DNA of 64,000 nucleotides from Azophilus sp965116165 (GTDB lineage: Bacteria; Pseudomonadota; Gammaproteobacteria; Pseudomonadales; Azotimanducaceae): positions 744,001-808,000 of the forward strand of contig OZ220484.1 in assembly GCA_965116165.1 (NCBI GenBank). Direction: 5' to 3'. Position 1 is the first letter of the stretch. Each line of letters starts with the position of its first letter. Below are positions 17,033 through 26,313 of this stretch, one piece after another. A program made the translations under genes and the position numbers. The notes under the pieces are model-generated. The model had not been told where the DNA came from. It was given only the letters and a program-made list of their open reading frames with translations, and did no database searches.

Positions 17033-18442
17033 ATGAGCGCCAACCATTCGGCGTCGGCCCGGCCGACCACGGCATTGAAGTTCTCGGAAAAGCTGGGCTA
17101 CGGCCTGGGCGACGCCGCATCCAACTTCATCTTTCAGACGTTCAACGTATTCCTGTTGAACTACTACACGGATGTATTCGGGCTGGCGCCGGCGGCGGTG
17201 GGCACGATGGCCCTAGTCACCAAGATGGTCGATGCGTTCAGCGATCCGGCAATGGGCCTGGTCGCCGATCGAACCAACACGCGCTGGGGCAAGTACCGGC
17301 CCTACCTGCTGACCATGGCCATTCCCTATGGCCTTCTGGGTTATGCCATGTTCATGGGTCCAGACCTCTCGCCCAACGGCAAGCTGCTATACGCCTACAT
17401 CACCTATTCGCTCATGATGCTGGCGTATACGGCGATCAATATCCCCTACTCGGCCCTTATGGGTGTGATTTCGCCCTCGTCCGACGAACGGACGAAGGTT
17501 TCCGCCTATCGTTTCGTCTGCGCCTACGGTGCCGGATGGTTGATCGTCACCTTTGTCAATCCGTTGAAAAGCGTGCTCGGCGGCGGTGACGAGGCCGAAG
17601 GATATCGGCTGACCATGATGTTGTTCGCCCTGTTTTCGATCCTGCTTTTCTGGATGACCTTCGCCACCACCAAAGAGCGCGTTCAGGCCGCGCCTCTGAA
17701 GCCGGACCTGAGGGCGGAACTGCGGGCGCTGGGCCGCAACCTGCCCTGGATCGCCCTGCTCGTCTCCGGGGTGTTCGCATTGATGCAGGTCGCGGTGCGC
17801 AGCGGGAGCCAGATCTACTATTTCAAGTACTTTGTCGGCGATGACGGGGGCCCGATGTTCTGGTTCTTCGACCAGACGTCGATCTTCATGTCGTTGGGCA
17901 CCCTGTCGTTGATCCTGGGTGTGACCCTAACCCGGCCCTTGACCCGGCGTTTCGAGAAGCAACACCTGATGATCGCGCTGACCCTATTGAGCACGGCGAC
18001 TTCCTGCCTGTTCTTTTTCCTATCGCCGGACCAGTTCCCGGAGATGCTCGTGCTGAATTGCCTCGGCTCACTGATTGCCGGCCCGTTGGCGCCGCTGGTG
18101 TTCGCGATGAACGCGGACTGCGCCGACTATGGCGAATGGCGGAGCGGCAGGCGCTCCACCGGGCTCATCTATTCGGGCGGGGGCTTCGCGGGAAAGCTGG
18201 GCCTGGCGGTGGGAGCGGGACTGGTCGGGTTCATCCTGGCCCAATTCGGATTCATCGCCAACCAGCCACAAACGGAAACGGCGCTGCTCGGCATCCGGTT
18301 GATGTTTACCCTGTTTCCCGCCGTGCTATCCCTGTTGGGCGCGGCGGCCATCCTGTTCTACCGGCTCGACCGGGCGCTGGTCGGCCAGATCGAAACCGAA
18401 CTCGCGGAACGGCGGCGCTCCGTCAAGGCCCCGGCGGCCTAA
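17033..18442 (+). CDS. GPH-family sugar:cation symporter (MFS)
   Basis: Inner-membrane transporter of the glycoside-pentoside-hexuronide:cation symporter type, relatives of MelB, moving a sugar with Na+ or H+. The 469-residue product has about twelve hydrophobic segments. Family marks include SEKLGYGLGDAASNFIF at the N-terminus, the DAFSDPAMGLVADRTNTRWGK loop with the conserved DPxxG and basic residues, and the YRPYLLTMAIPYG segment; a second half begins near DLRAELRALGRN. It is the last gene of the TonB-receptor operon and would carry the sugar or its hydrolysis product across the inner membrane after outer-membrane uptake. The sugar is not determined by sequence. Confidence 0.9.
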   Translation: MSANHSASARPTTALKFSEKLGYGLGDAASNFIFQTFNVFLLNYYTDVFGLAPAAVGTMALVTKMVDAFSDPAMGLVADRTNTRWGKYRPYLLTMAIPYGLLGYAMFMGPDLSPNGKLLYAYITYSLMMLAYTAINIPYSALMGVISPSSDERTKVSAYRFVCAYGAGWLIVTFVNPLKSVLGGGDEAEGYRLTMMLFALFSILLFWMTFATTKERVQAAPLKPDLRAELRALGRNLPWIALLVSGVFALMQVAVRSGSQIYYFKYFVGDDGGPMFWFFDQTSIFMSLGTLSLILGVTLTRPLTRRFEKQHLMIALTLLSTATSCLFFFLSPDQFPEMLVLNCLGSLIAGPLAPLVFAMNADCADYGEWRSGRRSTGLIYSGGGFAGKLGLAVGAGLVGFILAQFGFIANQPQTETALLGIRLMFTLFPAVLSLLGAAAILFYRLDRALVGQIETELAERRRSVKAPAA

Positions 18443-18714
18443 GCCCTGTCCGTCCAAGCCAGCAGCCCGCGCCGATTGACTTTTCAGACTCCATCGAGCC
18501 AAGGCTCGCGCACTGTTCGGTGCGTGCAAATATCGAACCGCGCCACAACCGGCCACAGGGTTGACCAAACGTTCCCTGGCGGGAATCACCGCTGGTCCGA
18601 GGGACACCTCGCCAAGACCGAACAAGGGTTTACAATGGTCGGCCCTATTCCCTCACCGAAGTGCCGCCCCGCTGAGGCGGGCACCGGCAGAGCAAGCGCC
18701 GCTTGTTCAACAAC
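18443..18714. other. Intergenic region after the carbohydrate locus
   Basis: About 270 bases with no gene I can support. A short inverted repeat CCCCGC-TGAG-GCGGG near 18670 is the only visible structure, and I see no clear promoter for the phosphatase gene. Confidence 0.4.
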
Positions 18715-19479
18715 ATGGCAATAATTGCAATGGTCGAATACCCGAATCGCCGCCGAATCTTTCTCCTGCGCCACGCCGAGGCCGCCTACATCCACGAGGA
18801 CGGCACCGTTACGAGCGATCCGACCCGAGTGGCATTGACCTCGCTGGGACGTGTGCAGGCGCGCAAACAATCGGCGGTACTGGCGAGTGTGCCTTTCGAT
18901 CGAGCGGTCTGTTCCGGCCTGCCCCGCACTGTTGAGACGGCCCGGCTGATTCTGGCCGGCCGGGAAACCCCGGCATTGGAGACGCAACCGGCGCTTGAGG
19001 AGATTCGCGGCGCCGGCCGCGCCTATGGACGGGAGGACAGCGCGGCCTGGATTCGGGAGGTGGCGAATCCGTGGGCGGCGGCGGAAGACCCGGACGGCCG
19101 ATTTCTAGGCGGCGAGAAGTTTTCCGACTTTGCCGCCCGTGTCACCCCGGCGTTCGACGACATCGTTGCCGCGCCGGAATGGAGCCACCTGCTGCTGGTG
19201 CTGCACGGCGCCGTCAACCGCATGATCCTCAATCATGTGCTGGGGTTGCGCTGGCAGAAGCGGGTGACCATAGAGCAGGACAACTGCTGCATCAATATTA
19301 TCGATGTGGATGCGAAAAATGGCGGGGAGGTGGAGCGATACCTGATTCGGGCGGTGAATCTAACCGGCTACAACCTGAACAAATCCGATATCGTACTCAC
19401 CACCATGGAGCAGGCGGCACTGCGGATTGGCGAGCTATTGGCAGCGGAGCCCGCGGATGCGGATAAAGACCCGATTTAG
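18715..19479 (+). CDS. Histidine phosphatase superfamily protein
   Basis: Phosphoglycerate-mutase-like histidine phosphatase, which transfers phosphate to an active-site histidine. The RHG-type signature reads FLLRHAEAAY near residue 17 (alanine in place of the usual glycine), then the arginine in CSGLPRTVETA, a glutamate in EEIRGAG and the second catalytic histidine in LLVLHGAVNRM. Together these give a complete catalytic set. The 254-residue length is normal; the last ~40 residues are a tail without clear motif. ATG 18715 or 18730 are both possible, neither with a clear ribosome binding site. It stands alone between the sugar operon and a hydrolase/acyl-CoA synthetase operon; its substrate is unknown. 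Confidence 0.85.
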   Translation: MAIIAMVEYPNRRRIFLLRHAEAAYIHEDGTVTSDPTRVALTSLGRVQARKQSAVLASVPFDRAVCSGLPRTVETARLILAGRETPALETQPALEEIRGAGRAYGREDSAAWIREVANPWAAAEDPDGRFLGGEKFSDFAARVTPAFDDIVAAPEWSHLLLVLHGAVNRMILNHVLGLRWQKRVTIEQDNCCINIIDVDAKNGGEVERYLIRAVNLTGYNLNKSDIVLTTMEQAALRIGELLAAEPADADKDPI

Positions 19480-19711
19480 CACCGCGTTAATTTCGCGCCG
19501 CCGGCGGCAACATCCCGACCCCGGCGCCCTGCCTGAGCGACGCCCCCGAATGGATCGCCGCCCTCCGGCAGCTCTGCGGGTCGGAACCAACGCCTGAATA
19601 GTCAACAAGTATTCGGCCCCAAGCGAACGACCGTGCGTCGCTAGCGGAAATTGCCACAAAAACCCGATTCGTCTTGGGTTGCCGACCTTGTCAGGCTACA
19701 CTGGGCGACCG

Positions 19712-20821
19712 ATGGCCAGCGAACTCCACTATCCCTACGCGGAGCATCCCGCCCCCGGCACCACCATTGAGGTCGCCGATGGAGTACGGTGGCTCACCAT
19801 GCCGATGCCCGGGTCGCTCAATCACATCAACCTCTATCTGCTCGAAGACCACGACGGCTGGTGGGTAATCGATACGGGGCTCGGTACACCGCAAACGCAT
19901 CAATGGTGGCGCAAGCTGTTTCAAGGCGAAATGGGCGGAAGGCCGGTGCAGGGCGTGGTCTGCACCCACATGCACCCGGACCACACCGGTCAGGCGCTCG
20001 CCATCACCGACGAATTCCGCTGCCCCCTTTACATGACCCGCACCGAGTATTATCAGGCCCGCTCGTTCGCCGCCAGCGACGGGCGGCGCCATTCCTCCTG
20101 GCTCGGGCAGCAATTCTATAGGCGCGCCGGCATGTCCCAAGACTACCTTGACCGCCTGGAAACCCGATGGCGGCAGCGCGGCGGCGAGTCGATGGCCATG
20201 ATGCCCGACCTGCCCACCGGCTATCGGCGTCTGGAACACGGCGACATGCTCAGCATCGGCCACCACAACTGGCGAGTGCTGGTGGGTTCCGGACATTCGC
20301 CGGAACACGCCTGTCTCTATTGCGATGCGCTCAAGATCATGTTTTCCGGAGACCAGATACTGCCGGTCATCACCTCCAATGTCAGTGTCTTTCCCAACGA
20401 GCCGGAAGCCAATCCGCTCAAGGCCTGGATGGAATCGCACGACCGCTTCCTCGACACCCCGGAAGACACCCTGGTGCTGCCGGCGCACAATCTGCCCTTC
20501 AAGGGCATTCGCCAACGCCTGCGCGACCTGATCGGCCACCATGAAGACCGCTTGCTGGCCATCGAGGAACATTGCGTGACACCGGCCGTCGCCAAGGATC
20601 TGCTGCCCGTGCTGTTCGCCCGGAAACTGGACGCCCGACAAATGATGATGGCGCTCGGCGAGGCCATCGCGCACATCCACTTGCTGATGCACCGCAACCG
20701 CATTGAGCGCACCCTGCACGAGGACGGCGTCTATCGTTTCCGCTCCATCGATCCGGATCTGCCGCGCCGCGCGCACCCCGATGCCCACGACCCGCCCGAC
20801 GACGGACCCATGATGGTCTGA
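19712..20821 (+). CDS. Metallo-beta-lactamase fold hydrolase
   Basis: Metal-dependent hydrolase of the metallo-beta-lactamase superfamily. The 369-residue product has the zinc-binding THMHPDHTGQ, a downstream histidine in GHSPEHACLY, the aspartate in FSGDQIL and a final histidine in LPAHNLPF, so both metal sites look complete. The C-terminal region contains further helices seen in the MBL subgroup often annotated as hydroxyacylglutathione hydrolase-like or acyl-hydrolase. ATG 19712 follows a weak promoter-like pair (TTGGGT and TACACT 17 bases apart at 19674-19702), too close to be certain. The next gene starts within its stop codon, and an acyl-CoA synthetase follows, suggesting a role in acyl or thioester metabolism. 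The 19480-19711 spacer holds nothing else I recognise. Confidence 0.88.
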   Translation: MASELHYPYAEHPAPGTTIEVADGVRWLTMPMPGSLNHINLYLLEDHDGWWVIDTGLGTPQTHQWWRKLFQGEMGGRPVQGVVCTHMHPDHTGQALAITDEFRCPLYMTRTEYYQARSFAASDGRRHSSWLGQQFYRRAGMSQDYLDRLETRWRQRGGESMAMMPDLPTGYRRLEHGDMLSIGHHNWRVLVGSGHSPEHACLYCDALKIMFSGDQILPVITSNVSVFPNEPEANPLKAWMESHDRFLDTPEDTLVLPAHNLPFKGIRQRLRDLIGHHEDRLLAIEEHCVTPAVAKDLLPVLFARKLDARQMMMALGEAIAHIHLLMHRNRIERTLHEDGVYRFRSIDPDLPRRAHPDAHDPPDDGPMMV

Positions 20822-21087
20822 TGGCCTCGGCAACGCTACGGCATCGGATCGCCGAATACACCTACCGCACCCTGCGCTGGGGACGCAACCATGTGCCCCC
20901 CGGTATGCGCACGGTTATCGGCATTCTGTTCATGATCGGTGGGATTTTCGGATTTCTACCAATACTGGGCTTTTGGATGCTGCCGCTCGGCGTGGCCTTC
21001 GTGTTACTCGACATTCCGCCCGCCCGGCGCCGTGTCGACCGATGGATGGAAACAATGCGCAGCGTCGCCAAAAGTCCCCAAAGATGA
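20821..21087 (+). CDS. Small membrane protein
   Basis: An 88-residue protein with a basic N-terminus (RHRIAEYTYRTLRWGRN) and one long or two short hydrophobic helices (about 30-65: TVIGILFMIGGIFGFLPI, then FWMLPLGVAFVLL), followed by a basic tail. It resembles the small PGPGW-like membrane proteins of unknown function. Its ATG overlaps the TGA of the hydrolase gene (TGATG) and its own stop overlaps the ATG of the acyl-CoA synthetase (ATGA), so the three genes form one tightly coupled operon. The coupling is the strongest evidence that it is real. No function can be assigned. Confidence 0.75.
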   Translation: MASATLRHRIAEYTYRTLRWGRNHVPPGMRTVIGILFMIGGIFGFLPILGFWMLPLGVAFVLLDIPPARRRVDRWMETMRSVAKSPQR

Positions 21088-22889
21088 GACTTCGCGAAAC
21101 CTTATCGGTACTGGCGCAAGTGCCGACCCTGCTCGCCCTGAAAAAGGAACTGCGACCTCGTCCCGCGGAGGAGAAGGATTGCCTCGCCCGGCGTGTGGAG
21201 CGCAACGCGGACCGCTTTGGCGACCGACCGGCCATCCTGTTCGAAGGCCGCTCGCTAACCTGGGCGGAATTCAACCGCCTGGCGAACCGCTATGCGCACC
21301 GTCTGAAGGCGCACGGCATCGCCAAGGGGGATGTGGTGAGCCTGTTCATGGAGAACCGCATCGAATTTCTCGCCGTCCTGACCGCCATCAACAAGATCGG
21401 CGCCGTGGCCGGGCTCATCAATACCAACCTGCGCGGTCGCCCGTTGGCGCACTGCATCGCCACAACAGCCTCCAAAGCCTGCGTGTTTGGCGAAGAACTC
21501 ACCGACGCGCTCGCCGGCATGAAGGCCGGGCCAACGCCTGGGAAGGGGCAGGACTATCTATTCGTTGCCGATGCCGGAACCTCCCCCCCGCCGAACTGGG
21601 CCGCCGACCTTGGCGCCGAGAGCGACAGCGCGCCGACCCACAACCCGCCGGACAGGCTGCGGGTCGCCTTGGGCGAAACCATGGCCTACATCTTCACATC
21701 CGGCACCACCGGCCTACCCAAGGCCGCCGTCCTTTCCAATCGCCGCTACCTTGGCGCGGCGACCCTATCGCACCGGGCCGGGCTCAAGTGCACGGAGCAG
21801 GATCGCCTCTATCTCTGCCTGCCGCTCTACCACGGAACCGGCCTGATGATCGGGGCGGGCGCGGTTTTCAGTGCCGGCGCCTCGATGTTTCTACGACGCA
21901 AGTTTTCGGCAAGCAACTTCCTGAGCGAGGTGCGCGCAAACGGCACCAATTGCCTGGTTTATATCGGTGAGTTGTGCCGGTATCTCACCAATACCCCCGC
22001 CGGGCCGGGCGATGCCGACAACCCGTTGCGCAACATAATCGGCAACGGCCTGCGCCCGGATATCTGGCTGGCCTTCAAAACGCGCTTCGGCATAAAGCGA
22101 ATCTGCGAGTTCTACGGAGCCAGCGAAGGCAATGTCTCCTTCGCCAACCTGTTGAACAAGGACATGACCATCGGCATGACCGCCAACGAGGTCGCCCTGG
22201 TGCGCTACGACACGGACACCGACGAAATCGTCCGCGACGCCAACGGGCGGTGCATTCCCGTGCCAGCCGGCGAACCGGGCCTGCTGCTCGGCAAGATTGG
22301 TGAAGCGGCTCTGTTCGAGGGATACACCAACGCGGAGGCAACCGAAAAGAAGGTGCTGCGCAACGCGCTGCGGGAAGGCGACGCCTGGTTCAACACCGGC
22401 GATCTGATTCGGGAAATCGATGTCGGCTACACCCTGGGGTACCCCCACTACCAATTTGTCGACCGGGTGGGCGATACGTTTCGCTGGAAGTCCGAGAATG
22501 TTTCCACCACCGAGGTGGGGGAAATCATCAATGGCCACCCGCAGGTGCAGCTCAGCAATGTCTACGGCGTCGAGGTGCCCCGTGCCGACGGGCGCGCCGG
22601 CATGGCGGCATTGACGCTGGTTCCGGGCATCGATTCCCTCGACATCGCGGACTTTTCCGCTTACGTGAACCGCGAACTCCCCGCCTACGCGCGACCCGTA
22701 TTCCTCCGCATTCGCCCCGAAATCGACCTAACGGGCACGTTCAAGATGGTTAAGGGCGATCTGAAAAAAGAAGGATACGACCTTGGAGCGGTCGCCGACC
22801 CGCTCTACGTCATGAAGCCTGGCGGCACGGTTTACGAGCCACTCGATGCCGGGTTCGCCGAGCAAATCAAATCGGGCATCCTCGGGTAG
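21084..22889 (+). CDS. Long-chain acyl-CoA synthetase (FadD6/FATP-like)
   Basis: AMP-forming ligase that activates fatty acids or similar carboxylic acids as CoA thioesters. The 601-residue product has the adenylate-forming signature YIFTSGTTGLPKAAVLSN, the FYGASEGNVSF motif, the TGD motif in WFNTGDLI, then FVDRVGDTFRWKSENVSTTE and the C-terminal lysine region in GTFKMVKGDLKKEGYD. These features, especially the SENVSTTEV block, match the very-long-chain/FATP branch (FadD6-like). ATG 21084 overlaps the upstream stop by four bases, so it is translationally coupled to the small membrane protein. Its 3' end abuts a transposase remnant. Confidence 0.92.
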   Translation: MRLRETLSVLAQVPTLLALKKELRPRPAEEKDCLARRVERNADRFGDRPAILFEGRSLTWAEFNRLANRYAHRLKAHGIAKGDVVSLFMENRIEFLAVLTAINKIGAVAGLINTNLRGRPLAHCIATTASKACVFGEELTDALAGMKAGPTPGKGQDYLFVADAGTSPPPNWAADLGAESDSAPTHNPPDRLRVALGETMAYIFTSGTTGLPKAAVLSNRRYLGAATLSHRAGLKCTEQDRLYLCLPLYHGTGLMIGAGAVFSAGASMFLRRKFSASNFLSEVRANGTNCLVYIGELCRYLTNTPAGPGDADNPLRNIIGNGLRPDIWLAFKTRFGIKRICEFYGASEGNVSFANLLNKDMTIGMTANEVALVRYDTDTDEIVRDANGRCIPVPAGEPGLLLGKIGEAALFEGYTNAEATEKKVLRNALREGDAWFNTGDLIREIDVGYTLGYPHYQFVDRVGDTFRWKSENVSTTEVGEIINGHPQVQLSNVYGVEVPRADGRAGMAALTLVPGIDSLDIADFSAYVNRELPAYARPVFLRIRPEIDLTGTFKMVKGDLKKEGYDLGAVADPLYVMKPGGTVYEPLDAGFAEQIKSGILG

Positions 22890-23146
22890 CCGGGGATCAC
22901 AGTTCCAGCCTCGAGGCGGGGCGACTTTCCCGACGAATCCCGGGAAGGCCGGCTCAAGCTCGGTCAGGGCCTCGTCGACAATCCGCCGGATCTTCCCGAT
23001 GGGGTGGCTCTGCGGGATCCGCGACTCCAGATCCACATGGCTGAACAGTTCCGGCTGGGGGTCGTCTCGCCTCGCATGGGTCCACTCCGTAAAACGATGC
23101 GCTATTATCGCCCGGACGGCCTTTTTTCAACAGGCTGTTAGCCCGA
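22890..23146 (-). pseudogene. Remnant of an IS1182-like transposase (5' end only)
   Basis: On the minus strand the region codes for a fragment reading PQPELFSHVDLESRIPQSHP then IGKIRRIVDEAL, typical of the N-terminus of IS1182-type DDE transposases. The expected start ATGCGAGGCGA lies at about 23080, but two extra bases (GA) put it out of frame with the rest, so the gene is frameshifted. Matching protein sequence stops near the acyl-CoA synthetase stop at 22889. The element end motif TTTTTTCAACAGGCTGTTAG lies at about 23122-23142, upstream of the start as expected for the IS left end. The rest of the element is gone. Confidence 0.6.
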
Positions 23147-23286
23147 TCCCGATGCGGGAGGAAACTGCCGGACGGGCATTGTCGAGGGACGGCCGAGCGA
23201 CACCGGATGTGGGCGGTTTGGGGAAAGCCCGACAGGCTGCTAGCGCAAATGCCGTGACTAAGGGATGCGGCAACAAGGCTTAAGAA

Positions 23287-23322
23287 CCGGTGGAACCCCG
23301 CCTGTACGGGGCTCCAACCGGC
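23287..23322. terminator. Strong hairpin in the 23147-23530 spacer
   Basis: A long stem forms between CCGGTGGAACCCCG and CGGGGCTCCAACCGG around a CCTGTA-type loop, with one mismatch and one bulge. No T-run follows. It may be a terminator remnant, an mRNA-end structure or part of a repeat. The remainder of the spacer holds a copy of the recurring GACAGGCTGCTAG motif near 23231 and no gene. Confidence 0.35.
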
Positions 23323-23530
23323 GCAGGAGCACGTCAGACGCCGCGCCCCTCACTCAATAGATACACGATCACCTCCTTACTGTTGCCCAACACGCGGCGA
23401 ATGGTGCGTCAACCGCACGCTGATTGCAATCGTTTATGCGGCTGGGACATCGACTTGATAATGTTCGTATCGCGGCTCGGCAATTTGCGTTATCCTTCGC
23501 AGCCCCCGCAACAACATTAGGGAGGCTTTT

Positions 23531-23920
23531 ATGAGCATTGTGAAATATTTGTCCGCCGCACTGGCGCTGGTTTGGTTGGCTGCTTGCACCGAGCCCGCCG
23601 ATATCGGCTCCGAGGTAGAGGAAGAGACACCAGCGGTCGAGACACCGGCACCAGCCCCAATGATGGACGGGGCCATGGATGCCGGGATGGAAGAGGCTGG
23701 CGATTCTGGAATGGAGGAGGCCGGTGATCCCTGGATGGTGGAGGCCGGCGACTCCGGGATGGAAGAACCGGCGGATGAGGGCGGCGAAGCCATGACCGAG
23801 GAAGGTGAGGCGGCAGACACCGGAATGGAGGCCGCGGACGATTCCGCTGTCGAATCCGGAGATGCGCAGGCAACGGACGAAGACGCTGCCGACGCGGTCG
23901 GGGAAGCTCCCGAAGCCTAA
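23531..23920 (+). CDS. Small acidic repeat lipoprotein
   Basis: A 129-residue lipoprotein. The signal peptide MSIVKYLSAALALVWLAAC ends in a clear lipobox (LAAC) at residue 19, so the cysteine would be lipidated. The mature part is very acidic, proline-rich at first (ETPAPAPMMDGA), then consists of degenerate copies of a seven-residue GMEEAGD unit and similar runs. No fold or function is recognisable; low complexity suggests an extended, flexible protein, perhaps a spacer or ion-binding tail at the cell surface. The gene has a good ribosome binding site (GGGAGG, 7 bases before ATG) and stands alone before an MFS gene. Confidence 0.75.
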   Translation: MSIVKYLSAALALVWLAACTEPADIGSEVEEETPAVETPAPAPMMDGAMDAGMEEAGDSGMEEAGDPWMVEAGDSGMEEPADEGGEAMTEEGEAADTGMEAADDSAVESGDAQATDEDAADAVGEAPEA

Positions 23921-23999
23921 ACCTTGATCGACCTCTAATCACATCGGCTGGCAGGGGCCATGTTGTCGAAGCACAGCGGCGCCCCCGCCCCCGTTTAGA

Positions 24000-25346
24000 T
24001 TGGCAAAAACCGCCAGCCTATCCAAATCCGGGCGACCCGACTGGCCGTCGCCGCTGTACGGTTGGTACACGGTATTGATATTGCTGCTGGCGTATACGTT
24101 TTCCTTCGTTGATCGCCAGGTGCTCAACCTTTTGGTCACGCCCATTCAGGCGGATCTCGCCCTCTCCGATTTCCAAATCGGCCTATTGCAAGGTCCGGCA
24201 TTCGTCATCACCTATGTGCTGATGAGTGTGCCGGTCGGTCGCCTGGTGGACCGCTTTCATCGAATACGCATCATGATCGGCGGGCTGCTCATTTGGAGCG
24301 CGGCGACCGTGGCCTGCGGGCTCTCGCGCAGCTTTTCACAATTGTTGTTTTCCAGGCTGGGGGTGGGGGCCGGCGAAGCGTCGCTGACGCCGGCGGCCTG
24401 GTCCGTATTATCGGATTCCTTTCCGCCCGAACGGTTGTCGCGTCCCATGAGCGTTTATCTCATGGGGCCGTATCTGGGTGCCGGGCTGGCCATGATGGCG
24501 GGCGCGGAAGTTCTCGATTGGAGTGGCGATGCCGGCAGCCTGTCGCTGCCGTTGGTTGGCCCCTTGGCGCCTTGGCAATTCACGCTGGTGGCGGTTGGTT
24601 TGCCCGGGGTGCTGATTGCCATACTCCTGGCCACCATACGCGAACCGGTCCGCAAGGGGCGCACCGCCTCGGCCCGGACGACACCACCCTGGGGCGCGGT
24701 CTACCGGTACGTTGTACACCATGCGCGTATCTATGGTGCCCTGCTCATTGGCGCTCCGTTCATTATCGTCGTTCTGTATGGCCTGCAGGCGTGGACACCC
24801 ACCATCATGGTGCGGGTCTATGATTGGGATTTGGCGCAGGCGGGTCGCATTTATGGCGCCGTCGCACTGTTGGCCGGCTCCGGCGGTGTTCTGACCGGGC
24901 CTTGGGCGGCCCGCCAATTCGAGAAACGGGGCTATGCCGATGCGCCCTTGCGGCTGGCGGTGATATCGGCCGCGGGCGCGGCCATCGCCTTGGCGTCGCT
25001 GCCGTGGCAGCCCAACCCCTATGGCGGCCTCGCGTGCGTGGCGCTCGGTAGCTTCTTCGTAACGCTGCCACTCGCCCTGGTGGCGTCCGCCCTGCAATCG
25101 GTGACGCCAAACGAGATGCGCGGCGTGGTGGTGGGCACCTATGTGGTGACATCCAATGTCCTTGGCCTAGGATTGGGGCCGACGTTGGTGGCAGCCTGTA
25201 CCGACTATCTGTTCAAGGATCCGGATGCGGTCGCGCGGTCGCTGTCGCTGGTCTGTGTCACGGTCGCACCAATTGCCATTCTGTTCGTGATGCTGGGGAT
25301 GAGGGACTATGTGCGCCGAATTGGCGAACTTGCGAACGCGTCATAG
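24000..25346 (+). CDS. MFS transporter, spinster-like
   Basis: Inner-membrane transporter of the major facilitator superfamily with about twelve hydrophobic segments over 448 residues. The N-terminal segment reads YTVLILLLAYTFSFVDRQVL, a pattern shared by spinster-like and related MFS proteins; the MFS loop motif between helices 2 and 3 is GRLVDRFHRIRIM and helix 4-5 carries GVGAGEASLTPAAWSVL. The substrate is unknown. The start appears to be the TTG at 24000: there is no in-frame ATG before the first membrane helix. Its last bases overlap the 3' end of the convergent VOC gene by six bases. Confidence 0.85.
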   Translation: MAKTASLSKSGRPDWPSPLYGWYTVLILLLAYTFSFVDRQVLNLLVTPIQADLALSDFQIGLLQGPAFVITYVLMSVPVGRLVDRFHRIRIMIGGLLIWSAATVACGLSRSFSQLLFSRLGVGAGEASLTPAAWSVLSDSFPPERLSRPMSVYLMGPYLGAGLAMMAGAEVLDWSGDAGSLSLPLVGPLAPWQFTLVAVGLPGVLIAILLATIREPVRKGRTASARTTPPWGAVYRYVVHHARIYGALLIGAPFIIVVLYGLQAWTPTIMVRVYDWDLAQAGRIYGAVALLAGSGGVLTGPWAARQFEKRGYADAPLRLAVISAAGAAIALASLPWQPNPYGGLACVALGSFFVTLPLALVASALQSVTPNEMRGVVVGTYVVTSNVLGLGLGPTLVAACTDYLFKDPDAVARSLSLVCVTVAPIAILFVMLGMRDYVRRIGELANAS

Positions 25347-25694
25347 CCGCTGATTGAACTCGACGAGGTTGCCGCTGGGGTCGTGCGTAAAAGCTTGCCG
25401 ACAGATACCCGGAATCTCTCGCGGCTCGGAGCAATGGAATCCCGCTTGCCCAAGCCGTTCCCGCAGAGCATCCAAGTCCGTTACCCTGAATGCGAAATGC
25501 TGTTCTTTCAGCGGAGGGCCGGAATCCATTTGCATTAGATGCACCTCTTGTTCGCCGGCGCGCAGCCAGGCGCCGGGAAAGTCGAAGTCGGGACGGTCGA
25601 GCGACTCCATGCCAAGTACCTCCACATAGAAATTCTCCGCCGCCGTCACATCCTTCACGTTGATGGAAACATGGTGTATGCCTTCAAGAAACAT
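25341..25694 (-). CDS. VOC family (glyoxalase/dioxygenase fold) protein
   Basis: Vicinal-oxygen-chelate fold protein of 117 residues. It has the two beta-alpha-beta-beta-beta modules: IHHVSINVKDVTAAENFYVE with the first metal-ligand-type histidine, then the central EQEVHLMQ, EQHFAFRVTDLDAL and the C-terminal FTHDPSGNLVEFNQ with the conserved glutamate. The pattern H, H, H/E matches metal-binding members such as glyoxalase I-like or fosfomycin-resistance-like proteins, but substrate cannot be named. The start is the ATG at 25694. It converges with the MFS gene, overlapping by six bases. No operon partner is visible; the 25695-25888 stretch upstream has nothing I recognise. Confidence 0.85.
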   Translation of the reverse strand: MFLEGIHHVSINVKDVTAAENFYVEVLGMESLDRPDFDFPGAWLRAGEQEVHLMQMDSGPPLKEQHFAFRVTDLDALRERLGQAGFHCSEPREIPGICRQAFTHDPSGNLVEFNQRL

Positions 25695-25888
25695 TTTCCT
25701 TGCCCGCGTTCGAATGGCTTGGCGGTAACTCTACTCCCTCATCCACCGATTTGTCGCGCTATCCGGGTAACTTCCGGGAAATCCTGCCGGTGTGCGGACT
25801 CCGTCCCAACCTACCTCAAAGTGACCTCCTCGCTTTCAGCCGGGGCCTTCCGGTCGCGGATGGGCCCCCACATGTGTGGAAGTGCTGA

Positions 25889-26185
25889 TATGCGGACACG
25901 GTGCTCTTCTCGGTGATGGACAGGGCCCACGAGGGCGACGAGACCCGTCGGCTTGTGATGGACTTGAGGCGCGAGCCGGTAGTTCCACCGAAGGTGAGTC
26001 GGATCGCGCCATGGGACTACGACCGGGATTTGTACAGGAGGCGCAACGAGGTTGAGCGCCTGTTCCGGCGGCTGAAGCCGTCCCGGCGGGTGTTCACGCG
26101 TTTCGACAAGCTTTATTATGGTCTCCGCCTTTTCTTCATTTGCTTCACGCTCATCGTCGATGCACTCAAATCCATACAGCATTAA
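25889..26185 (+). pseudogene. C-terminal fragment of an IS5-family transposase
   Basis: The frame reads DRAHEGDETRRLVMDL, PWDYDRDLYRRRNEVERLFR and FDKLYYGLRLFFICF, the C-terminal DDE-domain pattern of IS5-family transposases including the catalytic glutamate helix (RRNEVERLFRRLK). Everything before about residue 300 of a normal transposase is missing, so it is inactive. Its stop codon TAA lies inside the TTAA duplicated by the adjacent miniature element (26182-26288), showing the element inserted exactly at the stop. Confidence 0.75.
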
Positions 26186-26288
26186 GGAACCTCTGATTAA
26201 TCCTGTAGAAGTGGCATCCACTTTAATAAAATCAATAGCTTATGATTAGGCCACTGCTGCTCTATCGAATTGATCAGACCTTCCTTAA
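26182..26288 (+). mobile_element. Miniature IS5-type element (MITE), copy A
   Basis: A 107-bp unit flanked by TTAA/TTAA. The left end reads GGAACCTCTGATTAATCC, the right end GATCAGACCTTCC (reverse complement GGAAGGTCTGA), so the termini are inverted and match IS5-type ends. It is one of a family with copies at 29267, 31379, 41214, 43177, 57191, 58097 and 60538. No coding capacity for a transposase. Confidence 0.85.
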
Positions 26289-26313
26289 CAGATCCCGACC
26301 AGCTTCGGATCAA

